NCBI GenBank assembly: GCA_021324115.1
Contig: JAJPJS010000024.1
Coordinates: forward strand, 1-64,000
Length of the DNA stretch: 64,000 bases
Direction: 5' to 3'
From: Nitrososphaerota archaeon
GTDB lineage: Archaea; Thermoproteota; Nitrososphaeria; Conexivisphaerales; DTJL01
Below the pieces are notes generated by a model. It saw nothing but the letters and a program-made list of their open reading frames with translations. It was not told where the DNA came from and ran no database searches. This document shows, piece after piece, positions 41,489 through 50,900 of the stretch (position 1 is its first letter; each line of letters opens with the position of its first letter). A program made the translations under genes and the position numbers.

Positions 41489-44296
41489 ATGACAACATAT
41501 AGGAGAAGAAGGGCACAGGTCCTGATAATCGTCGGTGTAGTCCTTTCTCTTCTGATACTCTCCGTCGCAATAACACTTTATGCGGGTAGCCTGCAGTTCA
41601 ACCAATTCGATCAAAGCACATACAACAGCGCTGTGCTGAATATATCTGACGATTTCAATCGTGTTCTCACCAACATACTGGCAGGGGCAACACTTTCGTT
41701 CAACTCCACTGCGGATATTTCGACCCCGAGGGCGTGGGCAAACACTAACTTCACGGACTGGGTAGCGGCGATGCAAAGCACATACTCCACATCAGGCATA
41801 CAGAGTGAATTCTTCCCTACAAACGTATCAATCGGTGGTGGGATTGAAACTAATGACTCACTTGTCAAACTGTTCTGGTACGCGCCCACGGCCGTATCCA
41901 TGATTTCGGCTGGGTACAAGCTTAACTTGACCGGGCAGGGGCTCTACGGCGTCTCTTCGAATTCCACGGTTCTTCTGCAGACCACACTTGTAAATTCGAC
42001 TCAGTCATCCGCTTCATGCTCAAATTCCAAGAAGCTTCCAGCTTCAACCCAGATTTACATTAGGGTGTTGAGAGAGAATAACCAGCCGGTGGACGACCTG
42101 GGCATTTCATCGTTCAAAGTGGACTACTTCAACAACGCTACCAATGTCAACACCTGGGTTACTGCAAACAATACCGCGATTGAAGACCTTGGAGGCGGAA
42201 ATTATATCCTTTCTGTTACAGCATCGGGTGGTTGCGCGATACCGAGTCCGCTTTACAAATATATCATTCTCTGGGTCAGAGATAACAGAGGAATCCTGAC
42301 CGAATCATATTCCTATACATCTGTACAGTACGTGATTCAAGAAAATGCCATCGCAGCCTCGAATCCGAAACCTTCAGAAGTGTATGTGCTGGAATCGATA
42401 AACAACGGAAGTATTATTTGGTTCAACAGGACCCTCAGCTTCGGGTCAGGGGTAACACCCGTACCCATACCGATACCTCCCGTTAAGCAGCTTAGAGTTA
42501 CAACGGCGCCCGTGTATTCCAACGGTACTGTTGGAAAGTTCCAGAATACGCCGAATCAGGTAGAAGTATGGAATTCAAAGTATACCGTCCCAACCCTTGA
42601 GTTTGCGAACTGGAGAACGAGGTTCGACCTTGGCGACAAGCTGGTATACGATGTTAGCTTCGCGGGAGCCAACATCAACCGTGTGGCCGTGAACATAACA
42701 TGGGAGAGGGACGCAGACCAGCCACCACCTCAATATCTGCTGCAGTTCAGCAACAGCTCGAACTACTGGATTGTCAACAATCTGCAGTACAGTTTGGGAT
42801 TGGTGACAAATGCAAACCTTGTTAATTATGAAGGACCGTACTCAAAGTGGATAGACTACAACCTCCAGGTGAACGCAACCTTCACCAACGGTCTGTACTA
42901 TCCAAACGGAACTCAGATGGCTTCGAGTCTCTACACCTCAAACGGAGGGTTATTCCCCAATGGCGTGTACTATCCTGTTGCTTATTTCAACTCCACAAGC
43001 GGCAATCTGATCAATGTCACGTGCAACTACCTGCCTCCCGGCAGATACGTCCCCACAAGTGCTCCGCTGCCTTCCGGGGCCTATTTCCCTAACAGTACCA
43101 CACTTATCGGCCAGATTGTGCTATCGCCCAATGAGTATGCTTGCATGTCTACGGGTAATCCAGTAAACGGAACTGCGCTTCCAGCAGGTTCCCCCATACC
43201 TGCAGGCTCCTATTTCACCACAGGCGTCATCAAATCCTACCTGGTATCATCGAACGGGAAGCTGACACCAACATCCGGGTATTATACTCCAGCAATCTAC
43301 AATCCTTGGGGGTATCATGTAGAATACACCCTCTTCGGATATGATTCATTTCCCTTCGGAGGTGGCACCTGGTTCCCAGCCAAGCTGCCATGGGGCCCTG
43401 GAACAAATGAGGGGTGGACGGTACTTCCTGGACCGGTCAGAGCGGTTGCCTACAGAGTATCGGACTTTTCATACGAGCCACCCAGCGAAACCTACTACTG
43501 CAGCTCGGGCGAGATAGGCTGCCCCACAAACCATCAGCCGGCCGACTTTCAATTTACACAGGTGATCCTGATACCGTATAACGTCTCATACTTCGAGTCG
43601 TTCTTCACCGCATCTGCTCTCAGAACAATACCCTTCAGCCAGCAGTATGTTGAAATGGTTGGTATGATTGGCGGGACTGAAACATTCAACACCGGCCCTA
43701 ATTCATGCACCTCCAGTGCAAACTGGGCAAGCGCCTACTGCGTTCGGCCGAACTGGTCTGCGATACAGTATACGAACCTTAACCTAATATCTGGTCAGTA
43801 CTACAATAAGAGTGGTTGCGGAATATCCTGTCCTTCCCCCTTCCATGTATACTATCCAGGCGATGGCTCCACTACTGTTAAACAGATAGGCCACTGGATA
43901 AGTGAATATGGTGTCTACAGAGGACAGGCCATAATGCTGGATGATCCATCATACAATGCGGCTTTGAATGCCGCTTCTAAGGGCAATGGCGGATACTGGT
44001 TCTGGACCACTGCAGATGGATCAAGAAGGGTAGCGGAGTATGACTATGCCACATGGAACCCGAGCAATACCAAGTATACAATACCCAAGGGCACTGTGAT
44101 CACAGTCAATTTCGGTGGCTGGATTTACAACGGCGGAGAACCAAATTTTGGCTCGCTCACTTCAGGTAATGCGTGGTCGAATGGCGAATATACCACACAA
44201 TCAACAGGCTTTACATCTCCTCAATTATACTATCAGATGTTTATGGTATCCTATTATCCTACCATAGTCAACTCGACAGCTACAGGCGTTCCTTGA
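41489..44296 (+). CDS. Giant pilin-like surface protein, 935 aa
   Basis: Starts directly after the previous stop. The N-terminus YRRRRAQVLIIVGVVLSLLI is a class III-type signal and hydrophobic helix. The next 130 residues (NQFDQSTYNSAVLNISDDFN and on) look helical, as in pilin stalks. Between about 465 and 620 a short motif built on PxGxYFP or NGxYYP recurs at least six times (GLYYPNGT, GVYYP, GRYVP, GAYFP, GSYFT). The last 300 residues are rich in Tyr, Trp, Asn and Gly. Many sequons suggest glycosylation. It is by far the largest subunit of the operon and the likely tip or adhesive component; function is inferred only from position and composition. Confidence 0.75.
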   Translation: MTTYRRRRAQVLIIVGVVLSLLILSVAITLYAGSLQFNQFDQSTYNSAVLNISDDFNRVLTNILAGATLSFNSTADISTPRAWANTNFTDWVAAMQSTYSTSGIQSEFFPTNVSIGGGIETNDSLVKLFWYAPTAVSMISAGYKLNLTGQGLYGVSSNSTVLLQTTLVNSTQSSASCSNSKKLPASTQIYIRVLRENNQPVDDLGISSFKVDYFNNATNVNTWVTANNTAIEDLGGGNYILSVTASGGCAIPSPLYKYIILWVRDNRGILTESYSYTSVQYVIQENAIAASNPKPSEVYVLESINNGSIIWFNRTLSFGSGVTPVPIPIPPVKQLRVTTAPVYSNGTVGKFQNTPNQVEVWNSKYTVPTLEFANWRTRFDLGDKLVYDVSFAGANINRVAVNITWERDADQPPPQYLLQFSNSSNYWIVNNLQYSLGLVTNANLVNYEGPYSKWIDYNLQVNATFTNGLYYPNGTQMASSLYTSNGGLFPNGVYYPVAYFNSTSGNLINVTCNYLPPGRYVPTSAPLPSGAYFPNSTTLIGQIVLSPNEYACMSTGNPVNGTALPAGSPIPAGSYFTTGVIKSYLVSSNGKLTPTSGYYTPAIYNPWGYHVEYTLFGYDSFPFGGGTWFPAKLPWGPGTNEGWTVLPGPVRAVAYRVSDFSYEPPSETYYCSSGEIGCPTNHQPADFQFTQVILIPYNVSYFESFFTASALRTIPFSQQYVEMVGMIGGTETFNTGPNSCTSSANWASAYCVRPNWSAIQYTNLNLISGQYYNKSGCGISCPSPFHVYYPGDGSTTVKQIGHWISEYGVYRGQAIMLDDPSYNAALNAASKGNGGYWFWTTADGSRRVAEYDYATWNPSNTKYTIPKGTVITVNFGGWIYNGGEPNFGSLTSGNAWSNGEYTTQSTGFTSPQLYYQMFMVSYYPTIVNSTATGVP

Positions 44297-44342
44297 GGAA
44301 AGAGATTGTATTTTAAAACAGTCATTTCTTCCTATCGGTGCA

Positions 44343-45053
44343 GTGGAACCCAAAGCAGTTGTTGTAGATGTCGACGGCACAATCACGGACGGTTATCCGG
44401 TTCTTGATTTCGATGCCGCCTCTGTATTGAGGAACATCGAAAGACAGGGAATACGTGTCGTGCTGGCTAGCGGCAGGGCTGCCTGGGAGCTCTATTCCCT
44501 GTCCATGTTTCTCGGTTTGTGCAGGATTGCAGTCGGTGAAAATGGAGCAGTTGTTCTGAACAAAGACCCGATGACTCTCAAAATGCTCGCGGACAGCTGG
44601 GAACCACTTAGAGCGTTAGCTTACCTAGAAAAAAACCTTCAGGGGGTGAAGGTAAAAAGGACTCTTCCGCGCTTTACCGAAGTGGTGCTGGAAAGGTCCC
44701 CCGAGGTGGAACTCGTAAGGAAATCCCTACTTGAATCCGGCATCCCTGTAAAGGTTCTCGACAGTGGATACGCATATCATGTAGTCTGTCAGCACGTTGA
44801 GAAATCACTCGGTGTCAAAGAGGCCTTAAAAATACTTGAAATCGACCCGGCCGAGACAGTAGCAATAGGCGATAGTGAAACAGACGTCAGCCTCTTCGAC
44901 CTCTGCGGACTCGGAATTTCTGTCGGAAACGGAGACGAAGAAGCAAAAAGGCGCGCAGATTACGTAACCAGAGGCTTCGGGGGACAGGGTCTGGTCGAAG
45001 CGATCGACTATGCCCTTGAAAATTTTGACCCAAGCAGGAGGGTGTTAGAATGA
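44343..45053 (+). CDS. pgp: Archaeal phosphoglycolate phosphatase, HAD family
   Basis: Removes phosphate from 2-phosphoglycolate. Motif I is VVDVDGTITDGYP, motif II LASGRAAWEL, the lysine is in QHVEKSLGVKEAL, and motif IV is AIGDSETDVSLFDLCGLGI; a C2-type cap domain lies between, as in the Thermoplasma TA0175 type. The length, 236 residues, matches. A GTG start about 26 bp after the TATA-like ttttaaaa fits a leaderless mRNA. Its stop overlaps the start of argS by 4 bp, so the two are co-transcribed. Confidence 0.85.
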   Translation: MEPKAVVVDVDGTITDGYPVLDFDAASVLRNIERQGIRVVLASGRAAWELYSLSMFLGLCRIAVGENGAVVLNKDPMTLKMLADSWEPLRALAYLEKNLQGVKVKRTLPRFTEVVLERSPEVELVRKSLLESGIPVKVLDSGYAYHVVCQHVEKSLGVKEALKILEIDPAETVAIGDSETDVSLFDLCGLGISVGNGDEEAKRRADYVTRGFGGQGLVEAIDYALENFDPSRRVLE

Positions 45054-46948
45054 CATTCAAAATCGTACTTGATGAGGCTAGGAGAATACTGGAAAAGGCT
45101 GTCGTCGAGCTTGGTGTTCCACGGGTTCAGTATAATTTTTCGAAACCCCCCTCCGACCAGCTTGGTGATTTGTCCAGTAATGTTGCATTCATAATTGCAA
45201 AAACAAGTGGCGGTAGACCGGGTGAATGGGCGGAGAGAATAGCATCGAAAGCAGACTTATCATCTTCAATATACTTTACTGGTGTCACAGCCCACCCTGG
45301 TGGTTACGTCAACTTTCATCTGAACATGAAGAATTTTGCCGAATTTACTTTGAAAAATGTACTGTCAGATGGAAGGTATGGACTTCCCCAGGCAGAACCC
45401 AAGCAAAGAATATCCGTCGAGCACACCAGTGTAAACCCAGCGCATCCGTTGCACATAGGTCATCTGCGAAACGTGGTACTGGGTGACAGCCTCGTAAGGC
45501 TACTACGTGCGTCAGGACATCAGGTGTACGTACTGAACTACATAGATGATACGGGCCTTCAGGTGGCTGTGGCACTTCTTGGAATACTCGAACTCGGGCT
45601 GTCTCCCGAACCGATGAAAGGCACAAAGGCTGACCATCATGTCGGAGAAATCTACGTCGAAGCAAACAGGAAGGTGGAGAGCGATCCAGCTTTACAAGAG
45701 AAGAGAAGGAGGATAAGTCAGCAACTTGAAAGGAACCAAGAGCCGACCGCAACGGCTGCAAAGAATATCGTTGACAGAGTCGTCAGGGCCCAGCTGGAAA
45801 CCTGCTGGCGCATTGGGGCCGAGTATGACCTGCTGAACTTCGAGAGCCAGATACTCAAGACCGGTCTCTGGGACAAAGTCTTTGAAAGGTTGAAAGAGAA
45901 GGGGGTTGCGAAGCTTGCAAAGGATGGAAAGTTCGATGGTTGCTGGATTATGGAAGGGGGGGACGAAAACGAAGAAGAGAAGGTCCTTGTACGTAGCGAT
46001 GGAACGACAGTATACGCCGCCAAGGACATACCATATGCTGCGTGGAAACTCGGAATGCTCGAGGATCCCTTCAGATATGGAGTATTCGCCGAACACCATG
46101 GCAAGAAGCTCTGGGCGACCTCTGATTCAGGAAACCCGAACCCACCTGAGAGGTTCAACGTCGTGCAGAGAACAATATCGGTGATCGGCGTAGAGCAGTC
46201 GAGGCCGCAGAAGTTCGTCAAGGCTGCCCTGCTTGCGCTGAGCCCGAGGGGGTCAGGGTACCATCATCTTGCCTATGGCAAGGTCGCTCTGAGTCCAAAG
46301 ACAGCGAAGCAGATAGAGTCCGGCATTTCGTCTGAAGGACCGGTGAGCATGAAGGGGAGGACAGGCATGTACGTCACAGCCGATGATGCGATGGATGCAC
46401 TGAAAATCAAGGCCGCAGCCGAAACCAAGAAAAGGAATCCGGAAGCTTCCCCGGAGTGGGTAGAAGACATTTCAGAATCTATTGCAGTGGGAGCCCTCAG
46501 ATATGAACTGATAAAACAGGATCTGAACAAACCAATCGTATTCGATATGGATGAAGCGTTACGTCTCGAGGGTGATACCGGACCATACCTGATGTACTCT
46601 TACGCCAGGGCAAGGAGCGTGTTAAGAAAATCCGGCTCATTCGATATGCAGAACATGAACACAACTCCCCCTTCCGACTTGGAACCATCAGAAAAGAACC
46701 TGATACTCGCAATATCAAAGACAGAGTTAGAACTCGAAGAGGCGCTGAAGTACCTGAGTCCGAGGGTGGTGGCGAACCATGCGTATTCGCTTGCGATGTC
46801 ATTCAATTTGTTCTACGAGAAATGCCCAATCATGACGGCCCCAGACGTAGCACTTCGTGACTGGAGATTGCTTCTTACCGACTGCTTTTCCATCGTCCTC
46901 GCAAGAATAATGGACATCATCGGTGTCCCTCATCCCGAATCCATTTGA
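45050..46948 (+). CDS. argS: Arginyl-tRNA synthetase
   Basis: Class I synthetase of 632 residues. The N-terminal Add-1 domain precedes the HIGH region EHTSVNPAHPLHIGHLRNV (about 125-143). The catalytic domain includes NYIDDTGLQVAVAL and HLAYGKVAL, and the KMSKS position reads SMKGRTGMYV, the degenerate form usual in ArgRS. The C-terminal anticodon domain of the DALR type (LMYSYARARSVLRK and following) ends the chain. It overlaps the phosphoglycolate phosphatase gene by 4 bp. Confidence 0.95.
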   Translation: MTFKIVLDEARRILEKAVVELGVPRVQYNFSKPPSDQLGDLSSNVAFIIAKTSGGRPGEWAERIASKADLSSSIYFTGVTAHPGGYVNFHLNMKNFAEFTLKNVLSDGRYGLPQAEPKQRISVEHTSVNPAHPLHIGHLRNVVLGDSLVRLLRASGHQVYVLNYIDDTGLQVAVALLGILELGLSPEPMKGTKADHHVGEIYVEANRKVESDPALQEKRRRISQQLERNQEPTATAAKNIVDRVVRAQLETCWRIGAEYDLLNFESQILKTGLWDKVFERLKEKGVAKLAKDGKFDGCWIMEGGDENEEEKVLVRSDGTTVYAAKDIPYAAWKLGMLEDPFRYGVFAEHHGKKLWATSDSGNPNPPERFNVVQRTISVIGVEQSRPQKFVKAALLALSPRGSGYHHLAYGKVALSPKTAKQIESGISSEGPVSMKGRTGMYVTADDAMDALKIKAAAETKKRNPEASPEWVEDISESIAVGALRYELIKQDLNKPIVFDMDEALRLEGDTGPYLMYSYARARSVLRKSGSFDMQNMNTTPPSDLEPSEKNLILAISKTELELEEALKYLSPRVVANHAYSLAMSFNLFYEKCPIMTAPDVALRDWRLLLTDCFSIVLARIMDIIGVPHPESI

Positions 46949-47011
46949 ACTCTCTCGGCTTACCGAGACTAATATATGGCCGTCGAAGGTGGCCAAGGAT
47001 GACAGTGGTTC

Positions 47012-48013
47012 ATGTCAGCGCCTCGTTACGCCCGCTGGTTACCCCTTCTCGGCATCATCATCAGTCTTGTGATCCTGGCCATTGTCGCGAACCAATTCGG
47101 ATACAACTTCCAGGTGGTGTTCAAGATAAAACCTGTTTACCTGATACTGGCCATGTGCACTTCTGCGGGCGTCCTGCTTCTACAGGGACTCAGGTTCAGG
47201 TACGTGGTTCATGCGTTTACAGACATCGAGAAGCTTCCCCTGTTGGAGAGCCTGATCATAAGGATGGGAAGTCAGTTCGTCGCAATGACCACACCTGCCT
47301 ACGTCGGGGGGGAGTTCGCGAGGGCCGCCTGGCTGACAAAGAAGGGAGTTTCGGGGGGCACCGCCCTCTGGCTTCCGTACATCGAAATAATATTTGACGT
47401 ATTCGCAACGGGCATTGTAGCGGTAATCGGCGGATTACTGGCACTGGAAGAGGGGCAATTATTCCTTGGCGGTATTCTTACACTGATGTCCGCCGTGATG
47501 CTAGGCCTCATGATACTCGCTATCAGCTATTCAAGAAGCTCAAGGTTTCGTTTCCCTTCCTTTCTGGTCAAACTGACTCACCGCGTAGCCGGCGAACACC
47601 ATGCATCCTGGCTGCAGTCGTGGGGTACGAAGCTCTTCAACGAGCTCAGGGCGGCGTCATCAAACACCTTGAACTCGGGTCACAAGATGGCCATATTCTG
47701 GACGAGCCTTTACACATTATTCATAACGCTTCTGACTGGGGGGACCCTTGTCTTCACCGCCCAGGGTCTGGGCATTACACTGAACTTCTATGAAGCAACC
47801 CTTGCCGTCTTTGCCTCCATTATGCTTGGGAATCTGCCTGTAACGTTTGGGGGGTCCGGACTGGCTGAACTGGGTGTATACTACTACTCGAGCATTGTGT
47901 TCGGCGTCTCATCCTGGCCAATGGTCTTTGCATGGCGTGTAAGTAGCTACATAATGCCCCTCGTCGTTACCTGGGCTGCGGCTACTATATCCCTGCACAG
48001 ATACGCCCGTTGA
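47012..48013 (+). CDS. Flippase-like membrane protein (UPF0104 / LPG synthase TM family)
   Basis: 333 residues with about eight hydrophobic segments. The arrangement and the motifs YVGGEFARAAWLTKKGVS and FGGSGLAELGVYYYSS fit the UPF0104 family that includes AglD and the membrane part of lysylphosphatidylglycerol synthases. Relatives act in lipid or polyprenol-linked sugar export or modification. The start is the ATG at 47012, after a TATA-like aatatatgg near 46971. It overlaps the next HAD gene by 4 bp. Confidence 0.78.
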   Translation: MSAPRYARWLPLLGIIISLVILAIVANQFGYNFQVVFKIKPVYLILAMCTSAGVLLLQGLRFRYVVHAFTDIEKLPLLESLIIRMGSQFVAMTTPAYVGGEFARAAWLTKKGVSGGTALWLPYIEIIFDVFATGIVAVIGGLLALEEGQLFLGGILTLMSAVMLGLMILAISYSRSSRFRFPSFLVKLTHRVAGEHHASWLQSWGTKLFNELRAASSNTLNSGHKMAIFWTSLYTLFITLLTGGTLVFTAQGLGITLNFYEATLAVFASIMLGNLPVTFGGSGLAELGVYYYSSIVFGVSSWPMVFAWRVSSYIMPLVVTWAAATISLHRYAR

Positions 48014-48774
48014 AGCAGACTGATGCAGCTATTCGAACAATTAGCTTCGTTAAAATACCGGCCATGTCAACAGGAATCCGGCACATCTTGACAGGTGTTT
48101 CGGGTCACGAAATTGCGAAGAAGCATATTCTTCTGCTCGACCTAGACGGCACCCTCGTTACCTCAACGTTCCGCGCGGTCGAAGCCAAGGAAGAGGTGTT
48201 AAGAAAACTGGCCGCTCTCTCGCCAACAAACGGTCTTTCAATCAAGCAGCACATAAGAGATTACTTCCTGTTCGCAGAGCGGCTTCCCTATCCCCTCAAC
48301 ATCAAAGCAAAGAACGAAATCTCAGATGTCATCACTAAGTATGAACTCGAATCCGTGAACAAGAGCGACCTGAAGCCTGGCACAAACGAACTTCTCTCAT
48401 ATTTCAGGACATTCATGCCTGTGTGCGTGGTTAGCAACTCCGGACGCAAGGCGGTGGACACGACATTGAAGCGATTCGGACTCGAAAACAGTTTCGACCT
48501 TGTCCTTTCAAGGGACGAAGTTTCTGACCTGAAGCCCGACCCTGCTGGCATACTTCAAGTTCTTGGGAAATTTGGGGTGAGCCCGGCAGGCGCGGCCATG
48601 GTCGGGGACACCCCGATGGATGTTATTGCCGCATCCCGGGCGGGCGTGATATCCATTGGGATAACCGACGGTGTGGCCTCCGTAACCGACCTTGCGAGGG
48701 AGTGGCCTGATTATCTGATGCATGACCTGATCGAAACAAGGCTTCTTCTCTCTAGACTCTGGTTGCTCGCCTGA
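48010..48774 (+). CDS. HAD-superfamily phosphatase
   Basis: 254 residues with motif I LLLDLDGTLVTS, motif II VVSNSGRKAVD, the lysine in DLKPDPAGI, and motif IV MVGDTPMDVIAASRAG; the cap is of the helical C1 type, as in phosphoglycolate phosphatase or beta-phosphoglucomutase relatives. The substrate is unknown. The frame starts at a TTG overlapping the upstream stop; an ATG at 48064 is an alternative, giving 236 residues. Its 3' end overlaps the convergent TIM gene by 23 bp. Confidence 0.82.
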   Translation: MKQTDAAIRTISFVKIPAMSTGIRHILTGVSGHEIAKKHILLLDLDGTLVTSTFRAVEAKEEVLRKLAALSPTNGLSIKQHIRDYFLFAERLPYPLNIKAKNEISDVITKYELESVNKSDLKPGTNELLSYFRTFMPVCVVSNSGRKAVDTTLKRFGLENSFDLVLSRDEVSDLKPDPAGILQVLGKFGVSPAGAAMVGDTPMDVIAASRAGVISIGITDGVASVTDLAREWPDYLMHDLIETRLLLSRLWLLA

Positions 48775-49447
48775 GGGCATCCGCCAGCTGAAGCATCTTC
48801 TGCTTGCTGTCGGTAGCCTTCACCACAGCACTGGCTACAAGCACCCCCTTGGCCCCGAGTGCTACGGCAGCCCTCACATCCTCGGCGGTCGTGATGCCGG
48901 CGCCACAGAGAACCGTCATATGAGGGTCCACCTTCCCCACCGCCTCCACCCCTCTGCTCACAACATCGGGTGAAACCCTGGATACAGCTCTTCCTGTCCC
49001 TATCAGCTCGGGTGGTTCAAGCGCCACGATATCCGGCGCAAGCGTAGCGAACGCGCCGGCTTCTTCGGGTGTTGCTGCACAAACCATGGAGAGCAGACCC
49101 CAGTGTCTTAACTCATCTACGAGGTTCTTCACGGCATCCTGTGCAATCCTGTGTTCGCTATGGTTCACCAGGCTTCCCACCACTCCGTTGTCCAGCAAAG
49201 TCCTCACGGGAAGGAAACCGGTGCTGGCTTCAGCCACCCCAGGATCGCTGTGCTGCGCAAAGACAGGAAGCCTGCAGTTTGAAGTTACATAAAGAAGGGT
49301 GGGGGTGGACGGAGCCACCACCACGGCAACGCCTGTTTCCTGCGCTATGACCTCCGCATCCCTGGCCAGCTGAAGAGCCTTTTTGCCGATCGCGGCATCG
49401 AAGTTCTTAAAATTCACCGCGAGAATCGGCGGCTCAAGACGGTACAA
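48752..49447 (-). CDS. tpiA: Triosephosphate isomerase, archaeal type
   Basis: Interconverts dihydroxyacetone phosphate and glyceraldehyde 3-phosphate. The short archaeal form (231 residues) with ILAVNFKNFDAAIGKKAL (Asn and Lys of the active site), VNHSEHR (catalytic His) and VALEPPELIGTGRAVS (catalytic Glu), then VLCGAGITTAEDVRAAVALGAKGVLVASA as the phosphate-binding end. TTG start; overlaps the upstream FBP aldolase/phosphatase gene by 14 bp, so the two gluconeogenic enzymes are translated from one mRNA. Confidence 0.93.
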   Translation of the reverse strand: MYRLEPPILAVNFKNFDAAIGKKALQLARDAEVIAQETGVAVVVAPSTPTLLYVTSNCRLPVFAQHSDPGVAEASTGFLPVRTLLDNGVVGSLVNHSEHRIAQDAVKNLVDELRHWGLLSMVCAATPEEAGAFATLAPDIVALEPPELIGTGRAVSRVSPDVVSRGVEAVGKVDPHMTVLCGAGITTAEDVRAAVALGAKGVLVASAVVKATDSKQKMLQLADALRRATRV

Positions 49448-50564
49448 CTAGCATCTCAGCTGCTGGCCTCATCCGGGTCGCCAGCGATTTTAAGACTTCG
49501 TTGAGCTGTGTGTACTCCATTTCTTCGGGACCGAGCCTGTGGGGCATGAATGGTCCATGCCTTCTCATGTAATCGGCTACCCTGTTCGCTTCTGCCCTTG
49601 CCCCGTCGAACGCGACATCATCGAACAGGTCAGCCGGCCCGATCAGCCTTCCATCCGTGACCTGAAAGCCCAGCGCAAGCACCCTGGGAGGCCCATCAAA
49701 CCTCGTGCACTGGTTGTCTTTGAGAGAAACAGGCATGAGCGGGCCGATGTGAGACCCCCTCGTCCAGCCTGCCACAAGATGGGGAAATGCAAACGGGTCA
49801 AGTATTTCCCCCATTGCAGGATACCCTGCCTGCGCCCTTATCCAAAGACAGGGGTCATCCTTTCCGACATACCTTCCTGCCATGAAGCTAAGTCTTGAAG
49901 TGGATGAGACCGCAGCGAGTGTCATATCGGACCTCCTCCAAACACTCTGTATTGCATACCTGCCCGTCGTACCAATGAGTGCAAGCACGTCATAGCTCTC
50001 CTCCGGCGTCTTCAGGTCTACGAACTTGTCCTCCATCATGTCCATGATTCTGAAGATGAACCCCTTCCTCATGCTGCTGTCTATTACAAGGCCGGGGGAA
50101 CTCATCGGGTCCGCAAATATCTTGTAAACAGGCCAGTTCCATGCGCCGGGTTCGGTCTTGTCAGCCATGAGGACGATGACGGGTTCGCTCTTCCTCTCGT
50201 CAAATTCACCTTCTGCGTAGCCCGGACCCATCCCCCTGAGGTTGCCCGAAAAGGCATCTGAAAGCAGGTCCTGCCCAGCGCCGTAAAGCCTTAGAGGCTT
50301 GGAAACCTTATCCGTTACAGCTCTGAATGTCTGCCACGCCAGGTCATGTATTTCCGGGTTGTCCGGACCTTTCGTATGTGTCATTATGAGTTCGATATCG
50401 TCACCCGCGGAGGTGACGTGAAAATCCAACAGTGTTCCACCCTTTTTGGCTGCCTCCAGGGACTCGCGGGCAACTTCGAGCTGCTCGGGGATCACCTTGT
50501 GGTGCCCTGCCAGGCTGCCCACGTCCGCCTTGATCACGGAAAATGTCACTTTCAAACCAACCAA
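49434..50564 (-). CDS. fbp: Bifunctional fructose-1,6-bisphosphate aldolase/phosphatase
   Basis: The archaeal gluconeogenic enzyme that condenses triose phosphates and removes a phosphate from the product. Motifs include VTFSVIKADVGSLAGHHKV (N-terminal metal and substrate region), DFHVTSAGDDIELIMTH, GPGYAEGEFDERKSEPV, and near the end MRRHGPFMPHRLGPEEMEYT. The 376-residue length is typical. The start is TTG 50564, or a TTG three codons on, which would give MKVTFSV as in relatives. It is the first gene of the operon with TIM. A minus-strand TATA-like tttttaataag lies about 30 bp upstream. Confidence 0.94.
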   Translation of the reverse strand: MVGLKVTFSVIKADVGSLAGHHKVIPEQLEVARESLEAAKKGGTLLDFHVTSAGDDIELIMTHTKGPDNPEIHDLAWQTFRAVTDKVSKPLRLYGAGQDLLSDAFSGNLRGMGPGYAEGEFDERKSEPVIVLMADKTEPGAWNWPVYKIFADPMSSPGLVIDSSMRKGFIFRIMDMMEDKFVDLKTPEESYDVLALIGTTGRYAIQSVWRRSDMTLAAVSSTSRLSFMAGRYVGKDDPCLWIRAQAGYPAMGEILDPFAFPHLVAGWTRGSHIGPLMPVSLKDNQCTRFDGPPRVLALGFQVTDGRLIGPADLFDDVAFDGARAEANRVADYMRRHGPFMPHRLGPEEMEYTQLNEVLKSLATRMRPAAEMLVVPS

Positions 50565-50732
50565 TCACTCTCTCTGCTTGAGGTGTACTTATTAAAAAAT
50601 GTTTGACTAAATGAACCTGACGCACGCCCCCGGCAGATACATGGGTCAAGAGATTCATCTCATGCACTCAATCTGGTTCATAAGTCAAGCTAGGCGACAA
50701 ATAATGAAAAAACCCTGTACCCCTGATGTCAC

Positions 50733-50825
50733 TCAGAAGTCGTTTTCGTCATCTTCCTCTTCAAAGTCTTCGTCGAAATCATCGTCTTCTTCTTCCCAGT
50801 CTTCATCTTCTTCGAATGGAGGCAT
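50733..50825 (-). CDS. Very acidic 30-residue microprotein
   Basis: A short frame MPPFEEDEDWEEEDDDF... with 21 Asp/Glu in 30 residues and only Phe, Trp, Pro, Asn and Met besides. A minus-strand TATA sequence (aaatttatatgg, 50864-50875) lies about 45 bp upstream, so the transcript would start with a short leader. The same TATA region serves the THUMP gene on the other strand. Such tails occur in nucleic-acid-mimicking proteins. It may instead be just the end of a longer antisense frame. Confidence 0.4.
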   Translation of the reverse strand: MPPFEEDEDWEEEDDDFDEDFEEEDDENDF

Positions 50826-50863
50826 TGGTAAAACCAGCGATTCGTTAAGCCTAATAGGTACTC

Positions 50864-50875
50864 CATATAAATTTA
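50864..50875. promoter_or_regulatory. Bidirectional TATA element
   Basis: ccatataaattt can be read as a TATA box on both strands. For the plus-strand THUMP gene the start site falls just before the ATG at 50901. On the minus strand it falls near 50843, just before the acidic microprotein. Confidence 0.5.
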
Positions 50876-50900
50876 TCGCGCGGCGGGGGATGTCAACAGT

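Noticed and set aside
45692-46221. Minus-strand frames of 135 and 167 residues inside argS
   Set aside because: Shadows of a well-identified arginyl-tRNA synthetase; no family similarity.
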